Assembly: GCF_003388735.1 (NCBI RefSeq)
Contig: NZ_QUBQ01000001.1
Coordinates: 2,232,001 to 2,296,000, forward strand
DNA: 64,000 nucleotides
Direction: 5' to 3'
Origin: Paenibacillus paeoniae
GTDB taxonomy: Bacteria; Bacillota; Bacilli; Paenibacillales; Paenibacillaceae
Below the pieces are notes generated by a model. That model was not told the origin of the DNA. It saw only the letters and a program-made list of their open reading frames with translations, and ran no database searches. Shown here piece after piece: positions 18,215 to 26,945 of this stretch; the stretch's first letter is position 1; every line of letters starts with the position of its first letter. The position numbers and the translations under genes are program-made.

Positions 18215-20461
18215 TTAATTCGTCCCCTCCTTCGCCTTCGCGTCATCCGGATATTCAATTCGGGAATGGAATATCCCGATAATACTCTCCTTCAAGGACT
18301 GAGCAACCTTGTCCAATTCTTTCAGCGTTAGGTCGCATTCATTATATTGATTGTCATCCAATCTGCTCTTTATAATTTTGTTAATCATCGCTTCGACATG
18401 CTCTACCGTTGGATTGCGCAAGCTTCGGACCGCGGCCTCGATGCAGTCTGCAATGCCGACAATGGCGGCTTCCTTGGATTGCGCTTTAGGACCCGGATAA
18501 CGGAAGTCATTCTCCGTAAAATTCGGCTCGATGCCCTGCTCCTCCGCTTGCTTAAGCGCTTTGTGGTAGAAGTACTTTAATGAGGTTGTCCCATGATGCT
18601 GCTCGGCAATATCCCGAATTGGCTTCGGTATATTATGCGCCTTCAGCATCTCTGATCCGTCCCTGGCATGAGCAACGATAATCGATTTGCTTAGCTTTGG
18701 ATCAATCGTATCATGCGGATTTTCCATGTTGCTCTGATTCTCGATGAAATAATTCGGACGTTTGGTCTTCCCTATATCATGATAATACGAGCCCACTCTG
18801 CATAACAATCCGTCAGCGCCGATCGTTTCGGCCGCAGCCTCCGCCAAATTGCCAACCATCACGCTATGGTGGTAAGTGCCAGGCGTCTCCGTCAGGAGCT
18901 TGCGAAGCAAGGGATGGTTCGGGTTCGACAGCTCCACCAGCTTAAGCGCAGACAGAATACCGAACGTAACTTCAAAAAATGGCATAAGACCAATGACGAG
19001 AACTGCTGTCAGCAATCCGCTGGCAAATGCAAAAGAAACGGAATAGATTAAAGGCATGCGGTCAAGCTGCTCTGACATTAACAGCATAGCCAAAACAGCA
19101 ATCGATCCGAACAAGCTGACCATAATGCCAGCCTTCAATATGGCCGATCGCTGGCTGGCGCGATGAATGGCGAATACGGCTGCCAAAGATACGACCATAA
19201 TGAAAAATCCGTATCTGAAATCAAAGAGTTGACTGGAGTGCGTATTCAGAATGATGCTGCCCATGATTGCAAATATAAAGGAGCTGATGATCGCCAAATG
19301 CATATCCAGCAGAAGCGTAATGAGCATCGCTCCTAACGCGGCTGGCGCCAAAAAACCTACATACGAGGCAGTATCAGTCTGTGTAAAGCCCATAATCTGA
19401 ATCGTAATCGTATTGATCAGATAAATTAACCATAACATAAGCAATTGGGCATTGCCGTAACGCGGCTTTAATCCGTTAATTCCGCCCGATTGATGCAGAT
19501 ACACGTAGATGGCGATTATAAACATGAAGGAAAGAATAAGCAATCCCATCTGCGGCCAATAATGTTTCTTGTCCTGCAGCAAGTTGGAATCCGACAACAG
19601 CTTGTACAGCTCCGGCGTGATCGTCTGTCCTCGTTTTACGAATATGTCGCCTTCCTTGATGACGACCGGCGGCGTATTCTGCTTCGCTAGCACACGCGCT
19701 TCTTCGGTCGCTTCCTTATCCAGAAACTTGTTCGGCATAATCGTGAACCGCGCCAGCTCCTGAACAATTTCCCTCGCTGTCCGGTTGGACAACGAGCTCG
19801 CGTTGACCAGTTCCGCTACTTGAGTCCGGGCTGTCTCTGCTTCCCTGAGCTGCTCAATTGTCAGTTTCTTCACGATGTTCATAGCAACCTTGCGCATATC
19901 GTTCAACTGTTCCATCGTCAGCTGCGGCATCTTGTAGAACGTCTCTTCCGGAATGACATACTTTTGTTCCTTGGCGACTCTGGACATTTCCTCCAGCAGC
20001 GTATCGGAATATGTACCTTTTCCTATGTTCATTTTCACAAATGTATCGATATGCTCGGTATAGCGACCGGGAATTTCAGTACGGTAAATATCGATTTTGT
20101 TCTGGTTTGTAACCTGATCGTCCATATTAAGCTGCTCGATCCGGAATAATATCTGCTCTACAAGAAATTCGTTTTTCATCGGAACGATTTTGTAGCTATC
20201 CTCGATCCGGTTGGCCGCCTCTTCCTCCGCCTGCCGGGTGGCCTTATCATCCCTGATTTGAAACGGGGCCTTAATATCCTTCTCACTGACCGAACCTTCT
20301 GCAATATCGTATGTCTCCGGTATGACATGCGGCGCAAGACTAATATAGAATAGCAGCACGAACATAGCCATGAGCGTCCATCTGACGGCAGGACTTTGTC
20401 TCCAGCCTTGTATCTTGGCTGTTTTTACGGTCGCCTGCTTGCTTGTCCCGTTCTGGTTCAT
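18215..20461 (-). CDS. pgpH: HD-domain cyclic-di-AMP phosphodiesterase, 7TMR-HD family (PgpH/YqfF)
   Basis: About 748 residues. One N-terminal membrane helix (about 25-45) is followed by a ~260-residue extracellular 7TMR-HDED domain, a seven-helix membrane block (about 305-480) and a cytosolic HD domain. The HD domain contains HSVMVGNLAEAAAE, YYHDIGKTKRPNYF and VAHARDGSEML. Family members hydrolyse c-di-AMP to pApA and affect osmotic and wall homeostasis. The start is uncertain: ATG 20473 touches its purine tract AGAGAGG, so ATG 20461 is chosen. phoH ends a few bases upstream and ybeY begins at its stop. Confidence 0.93.
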   Translation of the reverse strand: MNQNGTSKQATVKTAKIQGWRQSPAVRWTLMAMFVLLFYISLAPHVIPETYDIAEGSVSEKDIKAPFQIRDDKATRQAEEEAANRIEDSYKIVPMKNEFLVEQILFRIEQLNMDDQVTNQNKIDIYRTEIPGRYTEHIDTFVKMNIGKGTYSDTLLEEMSRVAKEQKYVIPEETFYKMPQLTMEQLNDMRKVAMNIVKKLTIEQLREAETARTQVAELVNASSLSNRTAREIVQELARFTIMPNKFLDKEATEEARVLAKQNTPPVVIKEGDIFVKRGQTITPELYKLLSDSNLLQDKKHYWPQMGLLILSFMFIIAIYVYLHQSGGINGLKPRYGNAQLLMLWLIYLINTITIQIMGFTQTDTASYVGFLAPAALGAMLITLLLDMHLAIISSFIFAIMGSIILNTHSSQLFDFRYGFFIMVVSLAAVFAIHRASQRSAILKAGIMVSLFGSIAVLAMLLMSEQLDRMPLIYSVSFAFASGLLTAVLVIGLMPFFEVTFGILSALKLVELSNPNHPLLRKLLTETPGTYHHSVMVGNLAEAAAETIGADGLLCRVGSYYHDIGKTKRPNYFIENQSNMENPHDTIDPKLSKSIIVAHARDGSEMLKAHNIPKPIRDIAEQHHGTTSLKYFYHKALKQAEEQGIEPNFTENDFRYPGPKAQSKEAAIVGIADCIEAAVRSLRNPTVEHVEAMINKIIKSRLDDNQYNECDLTLKELDKVAQSLKESIIGIFHSRIEYPDDAKAKEGTN

Positions 20462-20478
20462 GCGGCTATCCATCCTCT

Positions 20479-21453
20479 CTAGGATTTATTCTCGGCATGC
20501 ACATCATACGCCATAATAATCTTCTGCACCAAGGAGTGACGCACAACATCGCCTTCCGTAAAAAAGATCAGCCCAATCTCTTCAATGTTTTTCAAAATGC
20601 GCTGAGCTTCGATGAGACCGGATGTCTTGCCCCTCGGCAAGTCAATTTGCGTCACGTCGCCGGTAATGACCATTTTGGAGCCGAAGCCAAGACGCGTTAG
20701 AAACATCTTCATCTGCTCCGGCGTCGTGTTCTGAGCTTCATCCAGAATAATGAATGAATCTTCGAGCGTTCTGCCGCGCATATAAGCCAGAGGAGCAATT
20801 TCAATCAAACCCCGTTCCATCGCTTTCACCGTCTGATCTGGACCCAGCACGTCATGGAGCGCATCATAGAGAGGTCTCAGATAAGGGTCTACCTTCTCTT
20901 GCAGATCTCCTGGCAAAAACCCTAGATTCTCGCCCGCTTCAACCGCAGGACGCGTCAATACGATACGCTTGACTGCCCCTTCCTTCAGAGCAACGACTGC
21001 CAGTACAACAGCGAGGTAGGTTTTGCCCGTACCAGCAGGACCTATGCCGAATACGATATCTTTCTTGCGGATCGTCTTTACATAATGGCGTTGACCAATC
21101 GTTTTGACCATTATTTTTTTGCCGCGGAAGGTCGACGCGACCTCTTTCTTGAAGAGGTCCAGCAGTTCTTCTGCCTGCATCGTCCGTGCCAGCTCCAGCG
21201 CGTATGCAATATCGCGCTCCGTCGGGTTGTAGCCGCCGCGAACAAGCTGCAGCAGAACGCGGTACAATTGTTCCAGCGAGTCCCTTTCCTTATCCGGACC
21301 GGTTATGACAATCTCCGCTTCGCGCGTAGCAATTGTCGATTCAACGCTTTCTTGCACTAATCTCAAAAACTTATCCTGCGGCCCGAAAAGCGCTAAACCT
21401 TCAGCAGCATTCTCAAGCGGAACTTTTACTGTAGACCATTCATTTTGCAACAA
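20479..21453 (-). CDS. phoH: PhoH family ATPase
   Basis: A 324-residue protein with an N-terminal ~110-residue KH-like region and a C-terminal P-loop ATPase. Walker A is GPAGTGKTYLA (about residue 137) and Walker B-type SFIILDEAQN lies near 233. PhoH proteins are linked to RNA metabolism and often neighbour ybeY, as here. Translation appears to start at TTG 21453, with GGGAG about 9 nt upstream; no in-frame ATG or GTG is available close by. The yqfD stop lies only 3 nt upstream of the TTG. Confidence 0.94.
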   Translation of the reverse strand: MLQNEWSTVKVPLENAAEGLALFGPQDKFLRLVQESVESTIATREAEIVITGPDKERDSLEQLYRVLLQLVRGGYNPTERDIAYALELARTMQAEELLDLFKKEVASTFRGKKIMVKTIGQRHYVKTIRKKDIVFGIGPAGTGKTYLAVVLAVVALKEGAVKRIVLTRPAVEAGENLGFLPGDLQEKVDPYLRPLYDALHDVLGPDQTVKAMERGLIEIAPLAYMRGRTLEDSFIILDEAQNTTPEQMKMFLTRLGFGSKMVITGDVTQIDLPRGKTSGLIEAQRILKNIEEIGLIFFTEGDVVRHSLVQKIIMAYDVHAENKS

Positions 21454-21456
21454 TAC

Positions 21457-22650
21457 TCAGTCTCCCTGCATCTGGACTAATGGCATTTCTGTGACTAATG
21501 ATTGCTCCACTTCAAAAAGAACTTTCATATAAACTTTACCATTGTCAGCCTCTTCATGCAAAACAATTTCATCAACGACGACAGCATCACGCCCCGCTTT
21601 TTCAAGGACATCCGCTTTCGCCTGCAGCAATCCGACGCTTTTCGCTTCCTCAACGGTGAGCGATCGCTCCTGGAGCTCCGTCTCCATCACCGTTTCTTTC
21701 ATCCGGCCAATCGGCAACGACCATTGCCTCCATGAAATCCGCTCTTCCTTCGTTAGCGTCTCTGATTGTCCGAATTCTTCCTTTCCAAAACCGCTCACCT
21801 GAAGCGCTCTGGAGCCCAGCACTGCGTACCACTTTGTTTTTTTCTCGCCCGTATACACTTTGACCTGCTGGGTGAGCGGGACTTCAACCTTGAATTCGTA
21901 CCATACAAGCCCGCGTACGATTCCTTTGGCTACGACCACCTTGGAATTCGCCTCTGATCCGATCAAGCCGGAAATCAATGTTTGTCCCTTTTTGACGCGC
22001 GTGTTTTTCCGAACGACAGCTTTGCCCGCCTCTGCAATGATTTGGGTAACGACACCATCGGCGGAAGCGACCAAATGCCGAGGATTTTGAAGCGACGGCG
22101 TCTCCGGCAGCGTCATCTCGACTACTTGAATCCGGACCTTTGTTCCCTTCTTCTCAACACCGACCCACGTCGTACCCGGAAGCGAGTTGACTAGTTTTTT
22201 GGAAATGACGTCCGTATCCTGCAGCCGGAAGGACCATTGCATCGGGTAGAGCCCTTCTTGCTTCGCCGCCTGCAATATTTGCTCCTCCGACAGCTTTACG
22301 TTGCCATCAACGTCAACACTCCAAACGAGCGAGGAAAGCATAAAAATAATAGCAAAAAACAGCACTAGCCCTCCGGCGAACGCTATTCGTTTCTCTGCTT
22401 TCACGAGCCAAAACGGCAATCCTCTCCGCTCCGTCACATGCACCCGACAGCCTGTCTCCTTTAAATACGGACGAAGACGAAAAAAGTCTCCAACGGATAG
22501 TTCAAATTGCAGCAAACCTTTGCTTGTCCAACGAATGGCAGACAGGCCGAGCCCGCCCCCTATCGCCTTATTAACAAGATCCTCGGGCGAACCGCCTCGC
22601 GCTTCTACAACAACGACACCCTTCAACCATGAAACCCCTTTTTCTTTCAC
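21457..22650 (-). CDS. yqfD: Sporulation protein YqfD
   Basis: A 397-residue membrane-anchored protein of the stage IV/YqfD family. It starts with WLKGVVVVEARGGSPEDLVNKA, has one transmembrane helix at about residues 92-112 (RIAFAGGLVLFFAIIFML) and a large extracytoplasmic beta-rich region with WVGVEKKGTKVRIQVVE. In B. subtilis it is made in the mother cell under sigma-E; its biochemical role is unclear. It starts at GTG 22650 behind GGGGGAG. It follows yqfC by 19 nt and precedes phoH. Confidence 0.93.
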   Translation of the reverse strand: MKEKGVSWLKGVVVVEARGGSPEDLVNKAIGGGLGLSAIRWTSKGLLQFELSVGDFFRLRPYLKETGCRVHVTERRGLPFWLVKAEKRIAFAGGLVLFFAIIFMLSSLVWSVDVDGNVKLSEEQILQAAKQEGLYPMQWSFRLQDTDVISKKLVNSLPGTTWVGVEKKGTKVRIQVVEMTLPETPSLQNPRHLVASADGVVTQIIAEAGKAVVRKNTRVKKGQTLISGLIGSEANSKVVVAKGIVRGLVWYEFKVEVPLTQQVKVYTGEKKTKWYAVLGSRALQVSGFGKEEFGQSETLTKEERISWRQWSLPIGRMKETVMETELQERSLTVEEAKSVGLLQAKADVLEKAGRDAVVVDEIVLHEEADNGKVYMKVLFEVEQSLVTEMPLVQMQGD

Positions 22651-22669
22651 TCCGTTCTCCCCCTATTCA

Positions 22670-22948
22670 TTATGGAAGCAACTGTATATTGGAAATTTCG
22701 CCTTCGATGAACACTTCTTCTGTCCAGATTGTACGAATGACTAAAGCGCTTCCGGTAACCTCTAACTGTCCTTTGCTTAAGGCAAGTCTTAACCGCTCGC
22801 TGGAGAAATGGACAACTCCCCGGTGATTCTCAATATATAGCTGCCGATCACCAATCATCGTAAGCCGTGGAAGGTCATATACGACATCCTGAGGCATATC
22901 GAGCAGCTCGGCCGTCAGCTTATGAAATTTTCTTTTTAGATGTCGCAT
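22670..22948 (-). CDS. yqfC: Sporulation protein YqfC (YabP family)
   Basis: A 92-residue beta-rich protein of the YabP/YqfC family (DPQ..LPRLTMIGDRQLYIENHRG pattern, residues 20-45). In B. subtilis it is co-expressed with yqfD during sporulation; members of the family are thought to support spore coat or envelope assembly. The ribosome site GAGGAGGG lies about 12 nt before ATG 22948. Two copies of a hairpin repeat directly precede that site, so the 5' untranslated region is unusual. Confidence 0.9.
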   Translation of the reverse strand: MRHLKRKFHKLTAELLDMPQDVVYDLPRLTMIGDRQLYIENHRGVVHFSSERLRLALSKGQLEVTGSALVIRTIWTEEVFIEGEISNIQLLP

Positions 22949-22970
22949 GGGATGAATGAGCCCTCCTCAA

Positions 22971-23042
22971 AGGTTTGCGGAGCAAACCTCGCATCGTAAG
23001 CATAATCTTAGGTTTGCGGAGCAAACCTCGCATCGTAAGCAT
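22971..23042 (-). repeat. Tandem hairpin repeat, two copies, abutting the yqfC ribosome site
   Basis: Unit A (22971-23009) and unit B (23010-23042) are identical over about 33 nt. In the gene direction each reads ATGCTTACGATGCGAGG then TTTGCTCCGCAAACCT; AGGTTTG pairs with CAAACCT around a 5-nt loop. They belong to the same family as the units before dnaK. Confidence 0.92.
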
Positions 23043-23097
23043 TTGATGGTTGCAGAACGTCGAAAGCACAGCTATGACGTTATAGATGTGCTATACC

Positions 23098-23126
23098 AAA
23101 TTATGCTAAGAGCAGCTCGAATATGT
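23098..23126 (-). promoter_or_regulatory. Candidate sigma-E promoter of yqfC-yqfD
   Basis: ACATATT (23120-23126) and CATAATTT (23098-23105) are 14 nt apart, close to the sigma-E pattern (mATATT, 14-15 nt, CATACAAT-like). It is in the right place for genes that are sigma-E-dependent in B. subtilis. Judged by eye only. Confidence 0.42.
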
Positions 23127-23243
23127 GGTCTTCAAGAAAAACGGGGAGGCAGTGGGTTTAAGCTGCTAACGCGGCGGACCTGGGGACCTGTCCTAAAACT
23201 AAATCATTCACTTGATGGACGGTTCTGCTAATCGACTCCCTTT

Positions 23244-23291
23244 CAAAAAAAGATGGCGATGCTCAGAGGGTTGCTCTGGCACCGCCATCTT
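23244..23291 (-). terminator. Rho-independent terminator of the nfeD-floA operon
   Basis: A 9-bp outer stem (23250-23258 with 23283-23291) with an inner CAGAG/CTCTG helix. Read on the minus strand it is followed by TTTTTTT. Confidence 0.85.
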
Positions 23292-23320
23292 CGGTTTTCG
23301 TTTAGGTAGTCTTATAACAG

Positions 23321-23364
23321 AAGAAGTCCTCCATCAGTCGTCTGCGACTGGGGGAGGACTTCTT
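23321..23364. terminator. Second, larger hairpin just after the 23369 gene stop
   Basis: A 12-bp perfect stem (23321-23332 with 23353-23364) with an inner 6-bp helix (23335-23340 with 23345-23350). The T-run is poor on both strands, so it may protect the 3' end rather than terminate. Confidence 0.5.
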
Positions 23365-23368
23365 TGGT

Positions 23369-23866
23369 TTATGGTCTGCGGTATGGCCGCCTAGCTTTTG
23401 GCGCGCCAAGCACCTCTGACCATATAAATGCTTTTCGAAGATCGCTTTTGGTCAAACCAGCTCCAGGATTGGCTATCGTCTCGCTTTCGGATCGGTTGTC
23501 TGTACTTCTCTGAGCCGACGCCCGGCCCCGTCGCCCCCCAGACGATCCATAATCAGCGCTACGAGACCGATCATCGATACCTACTAACGGATAGGAGCCA
23601 GGGAAGCTATCGTCGCTCTGGCCATCCTGTGCGTTCATACGTGTACGGTAGACACTCTCTGGACGTGTCTGCACCACCGCGGGCTGAGCCTGCTGGAAGT
23701 CAGGCTGCCCCTCCTGGTTGCCGTCCTGAGACGGGTCGCCGCCGAAAGTCGGCATGGTTTGGGGTGGTTTACGTTTATTTCCAGAGTTACTGAACATTCT
23801 CGCCACAAAAAACAATGCAATCAATATAAAATAAAAATACTTCGTCAAAAATTCGATGATATCCAT
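23369..23866 (-). CDS. Small membrane-anchored protein downstream of floA
   Basis: A 165-residue protein. An N-terminal hydrophobic helix (about residues 8-24) is followed by about 110 residues of low-complexity Gln/Asp/Ser/Arg-rich sequence, and then a better-ordered tail LTKSDLRKAFIWSEVLGAPK ending RRPYRRP. It occupies the position of B. subtilis yqfB, the third gene after yqeZ and yqfA, but I cannot claim homology. A clear GGAGGTGACGC precedes ATG 23866. The gene probably shares the sigma-W-like promoter of nfeD-floA. Function unknown; the conserved tail is the likely functional piece. Confidence 0.75.
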   Translation of the reverse strand: MDIIEFLTKYFYFILIALFFVARMFSNSGNKRKPPQTMPTFGGDPSQDGNQEGQPDFQQAQPAVVQTRPESVYRTRMNAQDGQSDDSFPGSYPLVGIDDRSRSADYGSSGGRRGRASAQRSTDNRSESETIANPGAGLTKSDLRKAFIWSEVLGAPKARRPYRRP

Positions 23867-23927
23867 TAAGCGTCACCTCCATGTGACAGTCTCGCCCGAG
23901 GAAGCTCGGGCGACACTATCGGCAGCT

Positions 23928-24926
23928 TTAACGTCCGTCTTTGTCGTCGGTCGGACCATCCGTCTCGCCAATGGAGGACCTCATTTTCGTATCCGCCTCA
24001 ATGTTTTTCATGTTCATATAGTCCATCACGCCAAGCTTGCCGCTCTTGAGCGCTTCAGCCATGGCAAGCGGCACCTGAGATTCGGACTCCACCACTCTTG
24101 CTTCCATCTCGACAACTTTGGCTTTGTTTTCTTGCTCCTGCGCAACAGCCATCGCTCTGCGCTCTTCGGCTTTCGCCTGAGCGATTTTTTTGTCGGCTTC
24201 GGCCTGTTCTGTTTGCAAGTGAGCGCCAATGTTTTTGCCTACGTCTATGTCCGCGATATCGATGGACAAAATTTCAAATGCCGTACCTGCATCAAGGCCC
24301 TTGCCAAGCACTGTACGCGAGATAAGGTCCGGATTTTCCAATACATCTTTGTGCGAGTTGGATGAACCAACCGTTGTAACGATACCTTCGCCGACACGGG
24401 CAATAATCGTTTCCTCACCCGCACCGCCGACGAGGCGGTCGATGTTGGCACGTACGGTTACGCGAGCTTTTACTTTAACTTCAATACCGTCTTTGGCGAC
24501 TGCCGCAACAACAGGCGTCTCGATGACACGCGGATTAACGCTCATCTGTACGGCTTGCAATACATCTCGACCTGCAAGATCAATGGCAGCCGCACGCTCG
24601 AATTGCAGCGGAATATTAGCACGTTGAGCAGCAATTAGCGCATTGACGACTCGGTCAACATTACCCCCTGCGAGAAAGTGACTTTCCAACTGGTTAATGT
24701 TAAGTCCAAGGCCGGCTTTGGTCGCTTTAATAAGCGGGTTGACGATTCGGCTCGGAACGACCCTACGCAATCTCATGGCAACCAGTGTAATAATGCTTAT
24801 GCGAACACCGGACGCAAGCGCGGATATCCAGAGCATAACCGGGAAAAAGCTTAGAAATACCGAAAGCAAAATAATAATCAATACGGCAATAATCATAAAC
24901 GATACAACGGGTTCTAATCCAAACAT
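23928..24926 (-). CDS. floA: Flotillin-like protein FloA
   Basis: A 332-residue scaffold of functional membrane microdomains. An N-terminal hydrophobic hairpin (residues about 8-40) is followed by an SPFH-like region ([24 protein letters not shown]-type and [20 protein letters not shown]) and a coiled, Ala/Glu-rich C-terminal domain ([18 protein letters not shown]). The start is ATG 24926 because GGAGG lies 8 nt upstream; the ATG at 24941 overlaps that site. It follows nfeD by 41 nt, the standard NfeD-flotillin pairing. Confidence 0.95.
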   Translation of the reverse strand: MFGLEPVVSFMIIAVLIIILLSVFLSFFPVMLWISALASGVRISIITLVAMRLRRVVPSRIVNPLIKATKAGLGLNINQLESHFLAGGNVDRVVNALIAAQRANIPLQFERAAAIDLAGRDVLQAVQMSVNPRVIETPVVAAVAKDGIEVKVKARVTVRANIDRLVGGAGEETIIARVGEGIVTTVGSSNSHKDVLENPDLISRTVLGKGLDAGTAFEILSIDIADIDVGKNIGAHLQTEQAEADKKIAQAKAEERRAMAVAQEQENKAKVVEMEARVVESESQVPLAMAEALKSGKLGVMDYMNMKNIEADTKMRSSIGETDGPTDDKDGR

Positions 24927-24967
24927 ATCGATAACCTCCATTTCCCCTTTACAGCAGGGGGTGTATA

Positions 24968-26368
24968 TTACTCACTTTTAACTTCTTTTACAACAATCCA
25001 CGTACCTTCCGCCTTAGTCACTACAACAGGTTTTCCTGCCTCAATGAATTCACCCGTCGTAACGACGTCAACCCGGCTTTCTCCAATCTGTACCGTTCCT
25101 GAGGGACGCAGCGTTGTCAACGCTACTCCTTTCTCACCTATCAGCGTGTTACGGTCGTCGGCAGACAAATAACCATCTTCCGTACTCAGCTTGTCTCTCA
25201 ATATAAATTTGTTCCAGATGCCGCGGCCTCTATTCGTTCTGGCGAACAATGCTACGATAACCGCAGCAGCTGCAACTGCAACGCCGAGTGATATGAATCC
25301 GCTCTTCGGATTAGGCGCCGACATAACGACCGCGGCTATAAGTGATGTGCTGCCGAGCAACCCCAGTATTCCGAAGCTTGGCACAAAGAGCTCGATAATC
25401 AATAAGATGATCCCAATTATGAACAGAGCTACGGACTCCATACCCGCCAGGCCCGATACATAAGAACCAAAGAAGAATAGTCCAAAAGACAGTAATCCTA
25501 CGATACCTGGAGCTCCAAATCCCGGAACGAGAAGTTCAATCGCAACCCCTGCAATTCCCAAAATAAGCAATATGGTTGTGACAACGGGACTAACGAGGAA
25601 ACGAGCTACTTCCTCCGCAATCGATGGCTGTATCTCGATCAGGGCACGATTATCCAGCTCCAGCCATTTCACAACGTCCTCTACTTTGTTCGCCGTGAGA
25701 TCGGAATAACCGACCTTCTCTGCGTCAGACGCGGATAACGACAATATATCTCCCTGCTTCTTCACACGACCGATTGTATCGGTCATATCGACAGTCACAG
25801 ACTTGTCCACCATCGCCGCTGCGATATTGGGATCTCTACCTTGCAGCTTTGCCGCTTCTGTCATCTGTTCAACCCAGAACGATATGATTTTGGGATCTTC
25901 ATTGAGCGTTCCGCTTCCGTCTACAACGGCTGCAGCACCGATCGTACTGCCTGGCTGCATAGCGATGTGATTGGCATTGAGCGCAATATACGTACCGGCC
26001 GACACGGCCTTGCCCTCTACAAAAGCGGTTGTCGGAATTGGACTCGTACGTATGAGTTCTCCAATTTTGCTTGCGCTATCCACGCGACCACCCAGCGTGT
26101 TCACGACGAGCACAATATGCTCGGCTCTGGCCTCCTGCGCTTCCTTGAAAGCTCTCTCCAGGAAGGAATGCAGACTTGGCTCAACGGTCTGCTTCACAGG
26201 TATGACAACTACGGCAGGTCCTGCTTCCGCTGTTGCGGCCGTACCCTTGGATGAAGCGAGCGCTTCAGGCAGCATGATGGACGTTAAGGAAACCGTAATC
26301 AAGGCTATTAACAACAAAGGAAGCATTAATTTATTCATGCGAAGCCATATTCGTCGATGTTTTACCAT
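24968..26368 (-). CDS. yqeZ: NfeD-family membrane serine protease (YqeZ-like)
   Basis: A 466-residue long-form NfeD protein. An N-terminal signal or anchor helix (about residues 11-32) leads to a ClpP-class protease domain with [11 protein letters not shown] and [12 protein letters not shown], whose Ser is the probable nucleophile. Four to five membrane helices (about 255-385) and a C-terminal OB-fold NfeD domain ([23 protein letters not shown]) follow. It partners with the flotillin encoded next. The start is ATG 26368 behind AAAGGAGG; the longer frame to 26437 runs through the sigma-W-like promoter. Confidence 0.93.
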   Translation of the reverse strand: MVKHRRIWLRMNKLMLPLLLIALITVSLTSIMLPEALASSKGTAATAEAGPAVVVIPVKQTVEPSLHSFLERAFKEAQEARAEHIVLVVNTLGGRVDSASKIGELIRTSPIPTTAFVEGKAVSAGTYIALNANHIAMQPGSTIGAAAVVDGSGTLNEDPKIISFWVEQMTEAAKLQGRDPNIAAAMVDKSVTVDMTDTIGRVKKQGDILSLSASDAEKVGYSDLTANKVEDVVKWLELDNRALIEIQPSIAEEVARFLVSPVVTTILLILGIAGVAIELLVPGFGAPGIVGLLSFGLFFFGSYVSGLAGMESVALFIIGIILLIIELFVPSFGILGLLGSTSLIAAVVMSAPNPKSGFISLGVAVAAAAVIVALFARTNRGRGIWNKFILRDKLSTEDGYLSADDRNTLIGEKGVALTTLRPSGTVQIGESRVDVVTTGEFIEAGKPVVVTKAEGTWIVVKEVKSE

Positions 26369-26407
26369 TGGCGTCCTCCTTTTTTTACGTGCTAGTATTC
26401 CCTGTAA

Positions 26408-26433
26408 TACGTAACAACGTTCGTATTGTTTCA
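26408..26433 (-). promoter_or_regulatory. Sigma-W-type ECF promoter of nfeD-floA
   Basis: TGAAAC (26428-26433) and CGTA (26408-26411) are separated by exactly 16 nt, the B. subtilis sigma-W consensus. They lie 40 nt upstream of the nfeD start. The orthologous yqeZ-yqfA operon is in the B. subtilis sigma-W regulon. Confidence 0.65.
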
Positions 26434-26444
26434 ACAAATATAAA

Positions 26445-26470
26445 AAAACACCCCAAAGAAGGGGTGTTTT
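26445..26470. terminator. Terminator after yqeY
   Basis: A 10-bp stem (26445-26454 with 26461-26470, AAAACACCCC/GGGGTGTTTT) with a 6-nt loop. Read on the minus strand it follows yqeY and runs into TTTTTTTATATTT. The sigma-W-like promoter of nfeD begins just beyond it. Confidence 0.8.
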
Positions 26471-26486
26471 GTGTCCGCATCGTATG

Positions 26487-26930
26487 CTATTGCAGAAATT
26501 GCATAACTGCTTGATTTACTAGTTTACCGTCTGCGCGTCCCTTTGTTTTAGGCATGAGGGCGCCCATCACTTTCCCCATATCGGCTTTTGAAGAAGCACC
26601 GAGTTCATGGATGGTCTGCCTTACTATCTCTTGAATCTCTTCTTCAGTCAGCTGCTCGGGAAGGTATTGACTAATAATTTCAATTTCTGCTGCAAGACCT
26701 GTTACCAGATCATCGCGGCCGGCTTTTTTAAATTCTTGGAGGGAATCTTTACGTATTTTGATTTCACGACTCAATATATCAAGCACTTCATTATCTTCCA
26801 GGGGTCGTTTTAAATCAATCTCCAAGTTTTTCACTGCGGCACGCATCATACGAATAGTGCTCAGCTTGAACTTGTCCTGACTCTTCATGGCTTGCTTCAT
26901 ATCGTCGGTCAATCGTTCGCTCAGGTTCAT
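26487..26930 (-). CDS. yqeY: GatB/YqeY domain protein
   Basis: A 147-residue helical protein of the YqeY family (MNLSERLTDDMKQAMKSQDK, LSTIRMMRAAVKN, ISQYLPEQLTEEEI, GKVMGALMPKTKGRADGKLV). The C-terminal part matches the tRNA-binding tail of GatB, but stand-alone YqeY has no proven function. It follows rpsU by 15 nt, the order of B. subtilis, so it is expressed with the ribosomal protein. Confidence 0.93.
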   Translation of the reverse strand: MNLSERLTDDMKQAMKSQDKFKLSTIRMMRAAVKNLEIDLKRPLEDNEVLDILSREIKIRKDSLQEFKKAGRDDLVTGLAAEIEIISQYLPEQLTEEEIQEIVRQTIHELGASSKADMGKVMGALMPKTKGRADGKLVNQAVMQFLQ

Positions 26931-26945
26931 TATGCAAGGCTCCTC

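Larger units (their letters stand above)
22949..23368. other. 420-nt intergenic region upstream of yqfC
   Basis: No convincing gene. Going in the direction of yqfC transcription it holds a hairpin (23321-23364), a strong terminator (23244-23291), about 120 nt of unremarkable sequence, a candidate sigma-E promoter (23098-23126) and two repeat units (22971-23042) that end just before the yqfC ribosome site. Confidence 0.7.

Noticed and set aside
22971-23042. Possible CRISPR array (also considered for 46728-46920)
   Set aside because: The units are directly adjacent with no unique spacers and no cas genes are near.
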